A stretch of 64,000 nucleotides of DNA from contig JACOEH010000017.1 in the NCBI GenBank assembly GCA_024998685.1, positions 27,495 through 91,494 on the forward strand, given 5' to 3'. This DNA comes from Nitrospira sp. Lineage in GTDB: Bacteria > Nitrospirota > Nitrospiria > Nitrospirales > Nitrospiraceae. This document shows, piece by piece, positions 31,579-40,876 of this stretch. A program made the translations under genes and the position numbers. The notes beneath the pieces were generated by a model, which made no database searches, was not told where the DNA came from, and saw only the letters and a program-made list of their open reading frames with translations. The first letter of the stretch is position 1. Every line of letters begins with the position of its first letter.

Positions 31579-31785
31579 ATGAAGACGTTAGAAGAACTCG
31601 TGCGAGAGCTTCCTCCTGACATGCAAGAAGAGGTGCGAGAGTTTGCACAATATCTGTTGGAGAAACGCACCAAGGGCAAGAAGAAGTTTTTGGCACAGAC
31701 CTGGGCCGGTGGACTGAAAGAATTCCGCGACCAATACACCTCGCTGGAGCTTCAAAAGAAAGCGCTGGAGTGGCGGGGAGACTGA
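31579..31785 (+). CDS. DUF2281-like antitoxin
   Basis: MKTLEELVRELPPDMQEEVREFAQYLLEKRTKGKKK...TWAGGLKEFRDQYTSLELQKKALEWRG; strong RBS AGGAGGTG. Confidence 0.82.
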   Translation: MKTLEELVRELPPDMQEEVREFAQYLLEKRTKGKKKFLAQTWAGGLKEFRDQYTSLELQKKALEWRGD

Positions 31786-31787
31786 AG

Positions 31788-32189
31788 ATGTATTTGGTCG
31801 ATACCAATGTTTGGCTGGAACGACTCCTTGAACAGGAGCGATCTAGCGAAGTGCGTCGGTTTCTGGATTCGACCGAAACATCGCAGATTTTTCTCACCGA
31901 CTTTTCCTTCCATTCGATCGGGTTGATCCTGACCAGGCTGAATAAGTCCACGCTGTTGCTGAACTTTGTGCAAGACACTCTTCTCGAAGGCGCGGTGTCG
32001 CTGGTTCATCTCGCCCCGGAAGACACGCAAGCGATCGTGGCCGCTATGCAGCAGTTCCGGCTCGACTTCGACGATGCCTATCAATACGTGGCTGCCGACA
32101 AACACAATCTGGTCATCGTGAGCTTCGATGCCGACTTCGACCGAACCGAGCGGGGGAGGAAGACCCCGCAGGCAGTGTTACAAACCTGA
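31788..32189 (+). CDS. PIN-domain toxin (VapC-like)
   Basis: MYLVDTNVWLERLLEQERS; DDAYQYVAADKHNLVIVSFDADFD. Confidence 0.85.
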   Translation: MYLVDTNVWLERLLEQERSSEVRRFLDSTETSQIFLTDFSFHSIGLILTRLNKSTLLLNFVQDTLLEGAVSLVHLAPEDTQAIVAAMQQFRLDFDDAYQYVAADKHNLVIVSFDADFDRTERGRKTPQAVLQT

Positions 32190-32199
32190 CCGGCATCCG

Positions 32200-34785
32200 A
32201 TGAGCGGCTACGAAGTCCCGGAACCCATCCTCAATTCCCCGTTCGACGAGCCCTCCGAACATTGGCATATCGTGGAAGGCGAAATGCCTGAACGGCGACC
32301 GGGTCGCCGGCCGGCGATGTATTTTTATCGCGATCCGAAAGCCAAACCGGAGACGGAAGCCGGGCGTGTGGTCGGCATTGCCATTGAACTGACGCTCGTC
32401 AACCGCATTCGTGAACAGGTGAAGAAGTGGCGGCTAGAGGGTTATCCCGGCGTGACCAGAACGACGTTGGAATTACTGCACTGGTGGCGGCGGGACGGGC
32501 GTGCGCAGCGATTCTTCTTTGCGCAGCTCGACGCCGTGGAAACCATCATCTTTCTCACAGAGGCCAGAGCCGACTATCGGCAGGGCATCGAGGTGCCTCA
32601 GGAAGAGATCAGTGAGGACAAACGGAACGATGGCTTTGCCGGATTCAGGCGCTATGCCTCAAAAATGGCGACGGGCTCCGGCAAGACCACGGTAATGGGG
32701 ATGTTGGCCGCTTGGAGCATTCTCAACAAGGTGAATGACCGCAGCGATGCGCGATTCTCCGATGTCGTGCTGATCGTTTGCCCGAATGTGACGATCAAGA
32801 ACCGGCTGCGAGAGCTGGACCCCGAAGGCGGGGAGGCCAGCCTCTATCGTTTGCGCGATCTCGTGCCCGCCCACCTGATGCCATCGCTGACGCAGGGGCG
32901 AGTCCTCGTCACCAACTGGCATGTCTTCGAACCTCAAGCCATTCAGACCGGCGGCGTCGGCGCGCGTGTGAATAAGGCCGGGGTCGAAGTGCGCACGAAG
33001 GAAACCATTACGATCAGCGCGAAAACGACGACGGCGCGTGGGACGCGATATTTGACTCTGGAAGATTTTGAAAGACAGGTAGCTGCCGGGTTGTTGACGG
33101 TGCTCGACGAGGAGCGGGAGAAAGACGGCACATTGAAGAAGGTCAGTGTCGAATCGCGGCGCTATGTCGAGAGCGATACGGCTCTGGTCAATCGTATTCT
33201 TGGGCGTGAGGTGGGCGGCAAACAGAACATCCTCGTGATGAACGACGAGGCGCACCATGCCTATCGTATCGTCCGCGCGGAACGAAGCGAGGAGGACGAT
33301 CTTTTCGGCGAGGATGAAGAGGCCGAGGACTTCTTCAAGGAAGCGACGGTCTGGGTTGACGGGCTGGATCGCATTCAGAAACTGCGCGGCATCAACTTCT
33401 GTCTGGATCTCTCTGCGACTCCGTATTTTCTCGGTCGCGTCGGCCAGGATACGAACCGGCCCTTTCCTTGGGTGGTGAGCGACTTCGGTCTCATCGACGC
33501 CATCGAGTCCGGCTTGGTGAAGATTCCGCAACTGGCCGTTCGGGACACGACCGGCAAGGATATTCCCGGCTATTTCAACATCTGGCACTGGATTCTGCCG
33601 CAACTCACTCCGGCAGAACGAGGCGGGAAGAAAGCGAACCCCAAGCCTGAAGCGATCTTGAAATATGCCCATCATCCGATCGCGATGTTGGGCGCTCTGT
33701 GGGAGCAGGAACGGGAGGATTGGGTTGCGAGTCGAGAAGACTCGCGTCCACCGGTCTTTATTCTGGTGTGCAAGAACACGCAGATCGCCAAGGTGCTGTA
33801 CGAGTGGCTGGCGAAAGACAGGGCTCCGACCGGAATTCCGCCAGTGAAACTCGAAGGGTTCAGGAACAACGGGCGACAGAACACGATCCGAGTAGATTCC
33901 AAGGTCGTGCATGAGTCGGATTCCGGCGAAGCGAAGAACGACGAAGTCCGCTGGATGCGGTTCACGTTGGATACGGTCGGGAAGACGGCGTGGCCGGCGG
34001 ACCGTGTGGGCCGACCGATCTATCCGGATGGCTTCAAGGAACTAGCCGACAAGCTGGAGCGCCCTGAATATCCGCCAGGACGAGACGTGCGCTGTATTGT
34101 CAGCGTGGGCATGCTGACGGAGGGATGGGATTGCAACACGGTGACGCATATCATCGGCCTTCGTCCCTTCATGTCCCAGTTGCTCTGCGAGCAGGTAGTG
34201 GGGCGAGGATTGCGGCGAGCCAATTATGAAGTCAGTCCCGACGGGAAACTGACTGAGGAAGTGGCCAAGGTGTTCGGCGTGCCGTTTGAGGTGATCCCGT
34301 TTAAAGCGAATCCTCAAGGTCAACCGCAACCTCGTGTGAAGCGACACCATGTCCATGCCATTCCTGCTAAAGCTCAGTTCGAGATCACGTTTCCGCGCGT
34401 GGAAGGGTACACCCAGGCGCTTCGTAACAAGGTGACCGTGGATTGGGCGACAGTTCCGTCGCTGGTTCTGGAACCGGGCCGGATCCCGCCGGAAGTCGAC
34501 ATGAAGGGCCTGCACGTCAACAACACAGGGCGGCTTTCCCTCAGTGGTCCCGGTCGAATCGACGATGTGACACTCAATGAGTTTCGCGCGAAGCGTCGCA
34601 TGCAAGAGCTGGTGTTCGATCTCGCGAAAACGCTCGCACGGGAGTATGTTGCGCAGAAGCAGTGTACGATTCCGCTTCACAAACTGTTTCCTCAACTGAC
34701 CGGCATCATTCAGTTGTATCTCGACAAAAAGGTGGAGGCTCGGCCACCGGCCGATAAGAAAGACCTCTTCCTTGCGCCGTACTGA
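32200..34785 (+). CDS. Type III-like restriction endonuclease (Res), helicase part; stops at 34785 ahead of its C-terminal domain
   Basis: SGKTTVMGMLAAWSILNK (Walker A), NDEAHHAYRIV, helicase core SVGMLTEGWDCNTVTHIIGLRPF, QVVGRGLRR. Ends LFLAPY* with continuation in +1 frame. Confidence 0.85.
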   Translation: MSGYEVPEPILNSPFDEPSEHWHIVEGEMPERRPGRRPAMYFYRDPKAKPETEAGRVVGIAIELTLVNRIREQVKKWRLEGYPGVTRTTLELLHWWRRDGRAQRFFFAQLDAVETIIFLTEARADYRQGIEVPQEEISEDKRNDGFAGFRRYASKMATGSGKTTVMGMLAAWSILNKVNDRSDARFSDVVLIVCPNVTIKNRLRELDPEGGEASLYRLRDLVPAHLMPSLTQGRVLVTNWHVFEPQAIQTGGVGARVNKAGVEVRTKETITISAKTTTARGTRYLTLEDFERQVAAGLLTVLDEEREKDGTLKKVSVESRRYVESDTALVNRILGREVGGKQNILVMNDEAHHAYRIVRAERSEEDDLFGEDEEAEDFFKEATVWVDGLDRIQKLRGINFCLDLSATPYFLGRVGQDTNRPFPWVVSDFGLIDAIESGLVKIPQLAVRDTTGKDIPGYFNIWHWILPQLTPAERGGKKANPKPEAILKYAHHPIAMLGALWEQEREDWVASREDSRPPVFILVCKNTQIAKVLYEWLAKDRAPTGIPPVKLEGFRNNGRQNTIRVDSKVVHESDSGEAKNDEVRWMRFTLDTVGKTAWPADRVGRPIYPDGFKELADKLERPEYPPGRDVRCIVSVGMLTEGWDCNTVTHIIGLRPFMSQLLCEQVVGRGLRRANYEVSPDGKLTEEVAKVFGVPFEVIPFKANPQGQPQPRVKRHHVHAIPAKAQFEITFPRVEGYTQALRNKVTVDWATVPSLVLEPGRIPPEVDMKGLHVNNTGRLSLSGPGRIDDVTLNEFRAKRRMQELVFDLAKTLAREYVAQKQCTIPLHKLFPQLTGIIQLYLDKKVEARPPADKKDLFLAPY

Positions 34786-35293
34786 TGGTTGGGTTGTTGA
34801 GCGCCTATTGGAAGCGATTCGTCCCGACACGTCACAAGGGGAAGCGCCGGAAGTCCCTCGCTACGAAGCGACTCGCGGACCAGGTTCGACAGCCGAGGTG
34901 GACTTTTGGACAAGCCGGGAGGTGCGAGAGGTCAACAAATCTCACCTCAATTATGCCGTTGCGGACACCAAACTGTGGGAGCAGTCCGCCGCCTATTACC
35001 TCGACAAGAGCAAAGCCGTCGAGGCATTCGTCAAGAATTCAGGACTTGGGTTCGCAATTCCCTATCTACACAATGGCCAGATGCACGACTACGTGCCGGA
35101 CTTTCTCGTTCGGCTCAACACAGACACCCCGAGCTATCTGATTCTGGAGACCAAAGGGTATGATCCGCTGGAGGATGTGAAACGCGCGGCGGCTGAACGA
35201 TGGGTTGCGGCGGTGAATGCAGACGGAACCTACGGGAAGTGGCGATATGCCGTCGCGAAGAAAGTATCAGACGTTCCTGACCTGCTTCAGTAA
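34772..35293 (+). CDS. C-terminal domain of Res in a shifted frame (RE nuclease part)
   Basis: Begins DGWVVERLLEAIRPDTSQGEAPEVPRYEATRGPGSTAEVDFWTSREV..., continuing directly from LFLAPY in the preceding ORF; contains DFLVRL...YLILETKGYD (PD-ExK-like). Confidence 0.8.
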   Translation: MRRTDGWVVERLLEAIRPDTSQGEAPEVPRYEATRGPGSTAEVDFWTSREVREVNKSHLNYAVADTKLWEQSAAYYLDKSKAVEAFVKNSGLGFAIPYLHNGQMHDYVPDFLVRLNTDTPSYLILETKGYDPLEDVKRAAAERWVAAVNADGTYGKWRYAVAKKVSDVPDLLQ

Positions 35294-35301
35294 GCCTACC
35301 G

Positions 35302-36396
35302 TTATTCTTCTGTCTTCTCTCCCCCTTCCCACAATTTGACAGTCCGATCCCAGGAGGCGCTGGCGATGCGTTTACCGTCCGAGGAGAAGGTGATGCAGCG
35401 CACAGGGCCGCTATGGCCTTTCACGGTTCGGAAGTTTCGACCGGTGGCCAGATCCCAAAACTTTATGGTCTGGTCGTCGCTTGCGCTGACCAATACTTTC
35501 CCGTCCGGGGACACCGCGAGACTGCGAACCCAGTCCTTATGGCCGGTGAGGGTTTTTTTCTCGACCGCGTTCGGCATCTCGAACAGCTTGATGGTGGCGT
35601 CTCGGCTGCCGGTCATCAAAAGCTTGGCGTCGGGAGTGAAGGTCATGGCCCCGATCCAGTAGTCCATCGGCTTTTGGAATCCGCCGTCATCCGCGATGAA
35701 GTAGCCGCGGGTTTCAGTGGTATCTTCCTCGTCCTCCTTCCAATGGCCGTCGTGCAGCACCTTCTCCTCGCCGCTCGGGAGCACTTCCCAAATCTTGATC
35801 TTTCCGATGTCGGTCCCGCTGGCGAGATGAATGCCGTCCGGTGAAAACGCCACGCAGACCGACCAGTGGTGGTCGAATTCATCCTTCCCGAGCAGCGTCA
35901 TCAACTCCGTGCCGGTGGTCACTTCCCAAATCTTGATGTCTTTGTTGTGGCTGCCGCGTGCGAGCATCAGGCCGTCCGGCGAAAGCGAGAGGCTGCAGAC
36001 ATTATGGTCGTAACGTGAGAACAAGAGTTTCATCGGCTCGCCGGTTTTGCCGTTCCACAATCGAATCGTGCGGTCTTCGCTGCCGGTGGCAAGGGCCTGT
36101 CCGTCCGGAGTGAAGACGATGGCGCGAATATCATTGGTGTGGCCGCGAAGGGAGCGCAACAACCGACCGGTTTCGATATCCCACATGCGGACGAGGCGTT
36201 CGGCGCCGCCGCTGGCGAGTGTTGATCCATCGGGAGAAAAGGCGACCGCCCAGACTCCATGCGAATGGCCGCGGAACGTCTTCACTTCCCGGCAGTCTGT
36301 GGTCCAGTATCCTAAGAAATCGACGGGAGGTGCCGATGCAGCTGTCGTGTCAGAAGCGGCGTTCACAAGCGAAGGGTTCATGGTGGATTCCAACAT
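35302..36396 (-). CDS. WD40 repeat protein
   Basis: Multiple GH...VAFSPDG..LASGS.D..IK.WE repeats. Confidence 0.92.
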   Translation of the reverse strand: MLESTMNPSLVNAASDTTAASAPPVDFLGYWTTDCREVKTFRGHSHGVWAVAFSPDGSTLASGGAERLVRMWDIETGRLLRSLRGHTNDIRAIVFTPDGQALATGSEDRTIRLWNGKTGEPMKLLFSRYDHNVCSLSLSPDGLMLARGSHNKDIKIWEVTTGTELMTLLGKDEFDHHWSVCVAFSPDGIHLASGTDIGKIKIWEVLPSGEEKVLHDGHWKEDEEDTTETRGYFIADDGGFQKPMDYWIGAMTFTPDAKLLMTGSRDATIKLFEMPNAVEKKTLTGHKDWVRSLAVSPDGKVLVSASDDQTIKFWDLATGRNFRTVKGHSGPVRCITFSSDGKRIASASWDRTVKLWEGGEKTEE

Positions 36397-36695
36397 GCTT
36401 GATGGTTTGCTTTTCTCGGCCGCTTGCTCCTTGATTGAGCAACAGCCCGCCCAGTATAATTCCTTGGTCGTTCGGATCGTAAGAGATGCCTCACGGCCAA
36501 GTCAACCCTTCGACTGTCTTGTTTGCGGAGGGGAAGGTGGGCAAGGGTTGACGCTGAGCGCACTCTCGTGTTCTAAGATGTTCTAAGGGACATCGTCGAA
36601 TCACCAAGCTGGCCCTCATCACTATGTCGTCGACGGGTTGTTGTCATCGTACAGAATATCTCAAAGGTGGCCTCTTAAGCCACTGAGGTTCTTCC

Positions 36696-37694
36696 GTGGA
36701 AATCAGATTCCAACCGGCTTTGCTCCAAGAAGTGATCGACTCGTTCGTTGAGAAGACCGAACGAGAAGGCGATCCTACGTACTACAAGGAATTCCATGAG
36801 CATGCCGACCCGATTTATGAGAAGTTCACCCTCGATGACCGAGAGGCCGAGTTCAAGAAACTCTATCAATATCTCTTCGGTATCTGGGGATTTTCAGATA
36901 TTGTGCGAGATTCGTTTCACGAATATCCGCTGTTAAAGGAAAAGGTCGGCATCGTCCTGGTCAAGGGCGTGCTGAAGGAAGATCAGGAAGGCGTCGATAT
37001 TCTTCGGAAATGGGGGTCTGTTGAAAAAGGTTTGGCGCAAGAGTTTGAGGCGAAGGGGATGAAGGGCGTTGGGATCAAGCTGATTCCACGCAGATTTTAT
37101 GACCCGGCATTGACCCGCTATTCCCGCCATGAATTGATGCACATCTCCGATATGCTCGATCCGCAGTTCGGGTACGATCCTGATACCAAGGTGGGGCTGA
37201 ATCCCGGCGAAGAGACGTTGATCTTACAGCGGTATCGTGTGCTCTGGAGCTTGAGCGTCGATAGTCGGCTGATTACGGCCGGCAAGGAACCCATGCTGAG
37301 CAAGGAGGATCGATTCAAGGAATTCCGGTCGTGGTACCGAAAGATTCCACCTCCTCAACTGAAGTCGGTGTTCGAGGGGCTCTGGCAGACTTCATACTTC
37401 ACCCATTCAGAGTTGATCGAAATGGCCGGCGACACGCTCCGTGTGATGGATCGAGCCGTCGATGTGGAAGGCGGCGAGGTCCCGGAGACTGAAAATAAGA
37501 TCATGCTCATGCCGGGTTTCCCGTGCCCGCTGTGCCGGTTTCCTACCTATTCGTGGGTCGAAGATATGGGAACGACAGTGGAATCGTACGTGCTCGACTT
37601 CATCCGTGAGAATCACCCGGGATGGGACGTAGACTTCGGAGCCTGTGATCGCTGTGTTGAGGTGTATAAACTGCGTGCCGACGGTGTCATGTAG
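36696..37694 (+). CDS. Uncharacterised protein with HExxH motif and two CxxC pairs
   Basis: RHELMHISDMLDPQFGYDP (HExxH) and C-terminal CPLC...CDRC. Confidence 0.75.
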   Translation: MEIRFQPALLQEVIDSFVEKTEREGDPTYYKEFHEHADPIYEKFTLDDREAEFKKLYQYLFGIWGFSDIVRDSFHEYPLLKEKVGIVLVKGVLKEDQEGVDILRKWGSVEKGLAQEFEAKGMKGVGIKLIPRRFYDPALTRYSRHELMHISDMLDPQFGYDPDTKVGLNPGEETLILQRYRVLWSLSVDSRLITAGKEPMLSKEDRFKEFRSWYRKIPPPQLKSVFEGLWQTSYFTHSELIEMAGDTLRVMDRAVDVEGGEVPETENKIMLMPGFPCPLCRFPTYSWVEDMGTTVESYVLDFIRENHPGWDVDFGACDRCVEVYKLRADGVM

Positions 37695-37697
37695 TGA

Positions 37698-37888
37698 GGA
37701 GGGTGAAAAAGGCCACTGGCTTTTTGAGACACTGGGCGCTCACCGCCTCGCGCCCGTGCGCAAACATGAAGCGACTTATTCGTCGCTTCGCGCACCTCGG
37801 CTCGCAAGAATCCTCAACGTACCTCCGAAGGTACGCCTGCGGTTCTTGCTTCACCTGCGGCCTTGCCGAGCGACCTTTTTGACCCTCC
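37698..37888. repeat. Palindromic intergenic repeat, copy A
   Basis: Ends GGAGGGTGAAAAAGG / CCTTTTTGACCCTCC form an inverted repeat; internal hairpins GAAGCGAC..GTCGCTTC and GTACCTCCGAAGGTAC; shares CAACGTACC..CGAAG..GTACGCCT and GCGGCCTTG with copy C. Confidence 0.75.
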
Positions 37889-37901
37889 CCCGAGAAAATT
37901 C

Positions 37902-38504
37902 ATGGCGACCAACCCATCATATGGCCGGCGAGATTTCCTGAAAGATTCGGTGATCTCTACGGTCAGGGCCGCGCATGAGCTCGTCAAACAGGCGGATGGT
38001 CTCCCGGCGGAGCCTCCTCCTGCAGCGACGCGTAGGGATTGGCTGCGTCCTCCTGGTGCGGTGGGAGAACAATTGTTCCTTGAACGGTGTACACAGTGCA
38101 ATGATTGCGTCACGGCCTGTCCACCCGGCGCGATCGTCGCACATCCGGAGGACGGCACCCCGGTTCTTTTTGCGGATCAATCACCCTGCCTCCTCTGCGA
38201 AGACCTTCCCTGCATCGCCGCATGTGAAACAGACGCGCTTTTGCCCGTCGTGGGAGTCAACCACGTCCATATGGGAATCGCTGCGATCTCACACCGTATT
38301 TGTACGGCGGGGCAGGGATGTCATGCGTGTGTGTCGAAGTGTCCAACGGACGCCCTTGTGATGGATTTTGCGTCGTTGCATCTATCCGTCGTGGAGGAAG
38401 CCTGTGTCGGGTGCGGAATGTGTGAGATGGTCTGCAAGACCGTCAGCGACCGAGTTGCAATCCGTGTGATACCGTCGAGACATCTGACAAGGGTCGATTC
38501 ATGA
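37902..38504 (+). CDS. 4Fe-4S ferredoxin-type protein (NapF/NapG/MauM-like)
   Basis: Motifs CTQCNDCVTACPPG, CLLCEDLPCIAACE, CHACVSKCPTDAL, CVGCGMCEMVCK. Confidence 0.88.
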   Translation: MATNPSYGRRDFLKDSVISTVRAAHELVKQADGLPAEPPPAATRRDWLRPPGAVGEQLFLERCTQCNDCVTACPPGAIVAHPEDGTPVLFADQSPCLLCEDLPCIAACETDALLPVVGVNHVHMGIAAISHRICTAGQGCHACVSKCPTDALVMDFASLHLSVVEEACVGCGMCEMVCKTVSDRVAIRVIPSRHLTRVDS

Positions 38505-38569
38505 TGACGTCATTCGTGCGGGATTGCTCAGCGGAAAATGTCAGTTCGCGACATCGAACCAATTCACTC

Positions 38570-38599
38570 TTGACTTCGTACCACCCTTATTCATATACA
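38570..38599 (+). promoter_or_regulatory. Putative sigma-70-type promoter
   Basis: TTGACT - 18 nt - TATACA upstream of the chaperone gene. Confidence 0.4.
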
Positions 38600-38661
38600 T
38601 ACATGGCTCTGTCGCCCGACCTTGGGGGTAGGGTGAACGAGGCGGCCAGGAGACGAACGCT

Positions 38662-39633
38662 ATGACGAGTCAACAGCCGATGCAAGGGGTATCTGCATCA
38701 GCAACCGCCACACTGCCGAACCCTTCCACCATCAAAGACTCTCCCGCCGTCGAACGCGCGCTGAACCGCAGTAAAATCTATTTGTTGATCTCTTGGAGTC
38801 TTCTGTATCCCGAAGATGAAGAATTCCTGGATTACCTGCGGTGCGGCGAATTCGTGGAGGATGGCCGTGCTGCTCTCAGTGCATTGGAAGTCGCCCTAGG
38901 AACCGATGACGGTGGACGAGCCAAGGAAAAGTTGGGCGCGCTGAAGCAACAATTTGATCGGATGGAGAGCCTTATCGCTTCCGAATGTGTCAACTGGCAG
39001 CTGAGCGACCTTCAGTCGGAACATCGTCGTGTGTTCAGCAATGTGATTACGCTCGACTGCCCTCCCTATGAAACGCTTTTTGGGAACGACCATGTGTTTG
39101 CGCAATCCCATGTGATGGGTGATATCTCCGGCTTCTACAAAGCCTTCGGAGTCGAATTATCGAAAGATATCCATGAGCGACTCGATCACCTCAGTGTCGA
39201 ATTCGAGTTCATGCATTTTCTTGCCTATAAGGAATCCTATTCGCGCTGTCACGATGGGCCGGAAAAGACACAGATCGTGGTCGACGCGCAGAAGAAGTTC
39301 GTCAAAAATCATATCGGTCGATGGGTCCCGCTGTTCTGTCGCATGCTGACCAAGAAAGCGGACTCCGGCCTTTTCAAATTAGTGGCCGATATGACCGCTG
39401 AGTGGATGGAGATTGAGGCGGCCTTCTTGAGCGTGGCCCCTCAGCCCTACACGGAAACCGACTATCGTCCGGCGACGTTCAATTCTCCCGAAGGCCAGAC
39501 CTATGAATGCGGCGCGCAAGATCAGGGGAACGAATTGACCGTGCTGTTGAATGAAGTCGGTGCGCAGTCGTTCATGGATGTGAAAGAGAAAGATAAGGGG
39601 CAGGAGGAAGGGGGACCTTCCGGAACCGCATGA
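38662..39633 (+). CDS. TorD/NarJ-like molecular chaperone
   Basis: Helical protein with LQSEHRRVFSNVITLDCPPYETLFGNDHVFAQSHVMGDISGFYKAFG and LDHLSVEFEFMHFLAYKE, typical of the TorD family. Confidence 0.85.
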   Translation: MTSQQPMQGVSASATATLPNPSTIKDSPAVERALNRSKIYLLISWSLLYPEDEEFLDYLRCGEFVEDGRAALSALEVALGTDDGGRAKEKLGALKQQFDRMESLIASECVNWQLSDLQSEHRRVFSNVITLDCPPYETLFGNDHVFAQSHVMGDISGFYKAFGVELSKDIHERLDHLSVEFEFMHFLAYKESYSRCHDGPEKTQIVVDAQKKFVKNHIGRWVPLFCRMLTKKADSGLFKLVADMTAEWMEIEAAFLSVAPQPYTETDYRPATFNSPEGQTYECGAQDQGNELTVLLNEVGAQSFMDVKEKDKGQEEGGPSGTA

Positions 39634-39694
39634 GAAATCAGTTAAGGGGTATTCAGTCAAAAGCCATCTTTCATAAAGAGGAGGGAGTAGCATT

Positions 39695-40645
39695 ATGAGG
39701 GTAGCGCAGACGACCAACAGGAAATTGGTGTTTGCCATTCTTCTCTCCGCCCTCACTGTCGGCCTGATGCTGACGTTGGGGCGCGTACCACTGGCCGTCA
39801 GTCAACCGGTAACGATACCGGCTAAGACGGTGAAGGGCCCGATTCCAATGGACGGCGCCAACCCCATCTGGGAAAGTGTTCCCGGCGTTGTCGTTCCGTT
39901 GAGTGGTCAGCTCATCACGACACCGATGCATCCGAATATCTCGGTCAAGTCGGTATTCGTCAAGGCGATGACCAACGGCAAGGAGATCGGATTGCGCTTG
40001 GAGTGGAGTGATCAGACGAAGAATGACACGACGATCGGCCCGCAAGATTTTCGGGACCAGGTTGCGGTGATGTTTCCGGTCAATACAGCCGGGGCTCCGC
40101 CGTTCCAGTGCATGGGGCAGTCCGGCGGGACAACCAATATCTGGCGATGGAATGCCGAATGGCAGAAGGATCTCGGCAAGGACAGCGCGGGAATCTGGGA
40201 TGTGGACGATCAATACCCCGGCATTTTCTGGGATTATTATTTTGAAGAGCCGGCCGGCGGCGTCACCTATCCGGATCGCATCGGTCGAAGTCTGGGACCG
40301 TTCAATCCCGGCATCTGGTCTGGAAACATTATGTCTGATCCGACTCTTCGCGTGAGTTCTGTCGAAGATTTGAGCGCGAACGGTTTCAGCACCCTCACGA
40401 CGCAAGCCCATCAGGATATCATCGGAAATGGTGTCTGGGAACCATCGGGATCCGTCAAGGGCGGAGGCTATACCGGTCCGACATGGCGGGTCGTCGTGAA
40501 GCGGACCTTGGAAAACGGCGACGCGAACGATGTCCAATTCAAGGCAGGAATGTCGGTGCCGATCGCTTTTGCAGTGTGGGACGGCGCCAATATCGAGCGG
40601 AACGGCATGAAGTCGCTTTCGACCTGGTTCACGTTGAAGCTATAG
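39695..40645 (+). CDS. NxrC/ethylbenzene dehydrogenase gamma-like heme-binding protein
   Basis: Signal peptide; VPLSGQLITTPMHPNISVKSVFVKAMTNGKEIGLRLEWSDQTKND, FQCMGQ, PIAFAVWDGANIERNGMKSLSTWFTLKL. Confidence 0.82.
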   Translation: MRVAQTTNRKLVFAILLSALTVGLMLTLGRVPLAVSQPVTIPAKTVKGPIPMDGANPIWESVPGVVVPLSGQLITTPMHPNISVKSVFVKAMTNGKEIGLRLEWSDQTKNDTTIGPQDFRDQVAVMFPVNTAGAPPFQCMGQSGGTTNIWRWNAEWQKDLGKDSAGIWDVDDQYPGIFWDYYFEEPAGGVTYPDRIGRSLGPFNPGIWSGNIMSDPTLRVSSVEDLSANGFSTLTTQAHQDIIGNGVWEPSGSVKGGGYTGPTWRVVVKRTLENGDANDVQFKAGMSVPIAFAVWDGANIERNGMKSLSTWFTLKL

Positions 40646-40700
40646 CGACCCGAGCGACATTTGAGCGGATAGTATTGCCGCGTCGCGTACTTTTACAGAG

Positions 40701-40752
40701 GCCTCGGATCGGGATCCCGGTAAATAAGGGAAACGGTCCGAGGCTTTTTTTT
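40701..40752 (+). terminator. Rho-independent terminator
   Basis: GCCTCGGA...TCCGAGGC stem followed by TTTTTTTT. Confidence 0.8.
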
Positions 40753-40876
40753 GAAGATTCCAGGATCGGCTTACGTCTCTCCGTCCCTGCAGGATTGCAT
40801 TTTTCGAAGTGCGGAGAGTATAAGAGGAAAGCATTTCGAACCTGCTGATTTTCAAGCATAAAAGGACAAGCATCGC

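Noticed and set aside
32659-33912. Minus-strand ORF of 417 aa
   Set aside because: Antisense to the res helicase gene, no recognisable motif.
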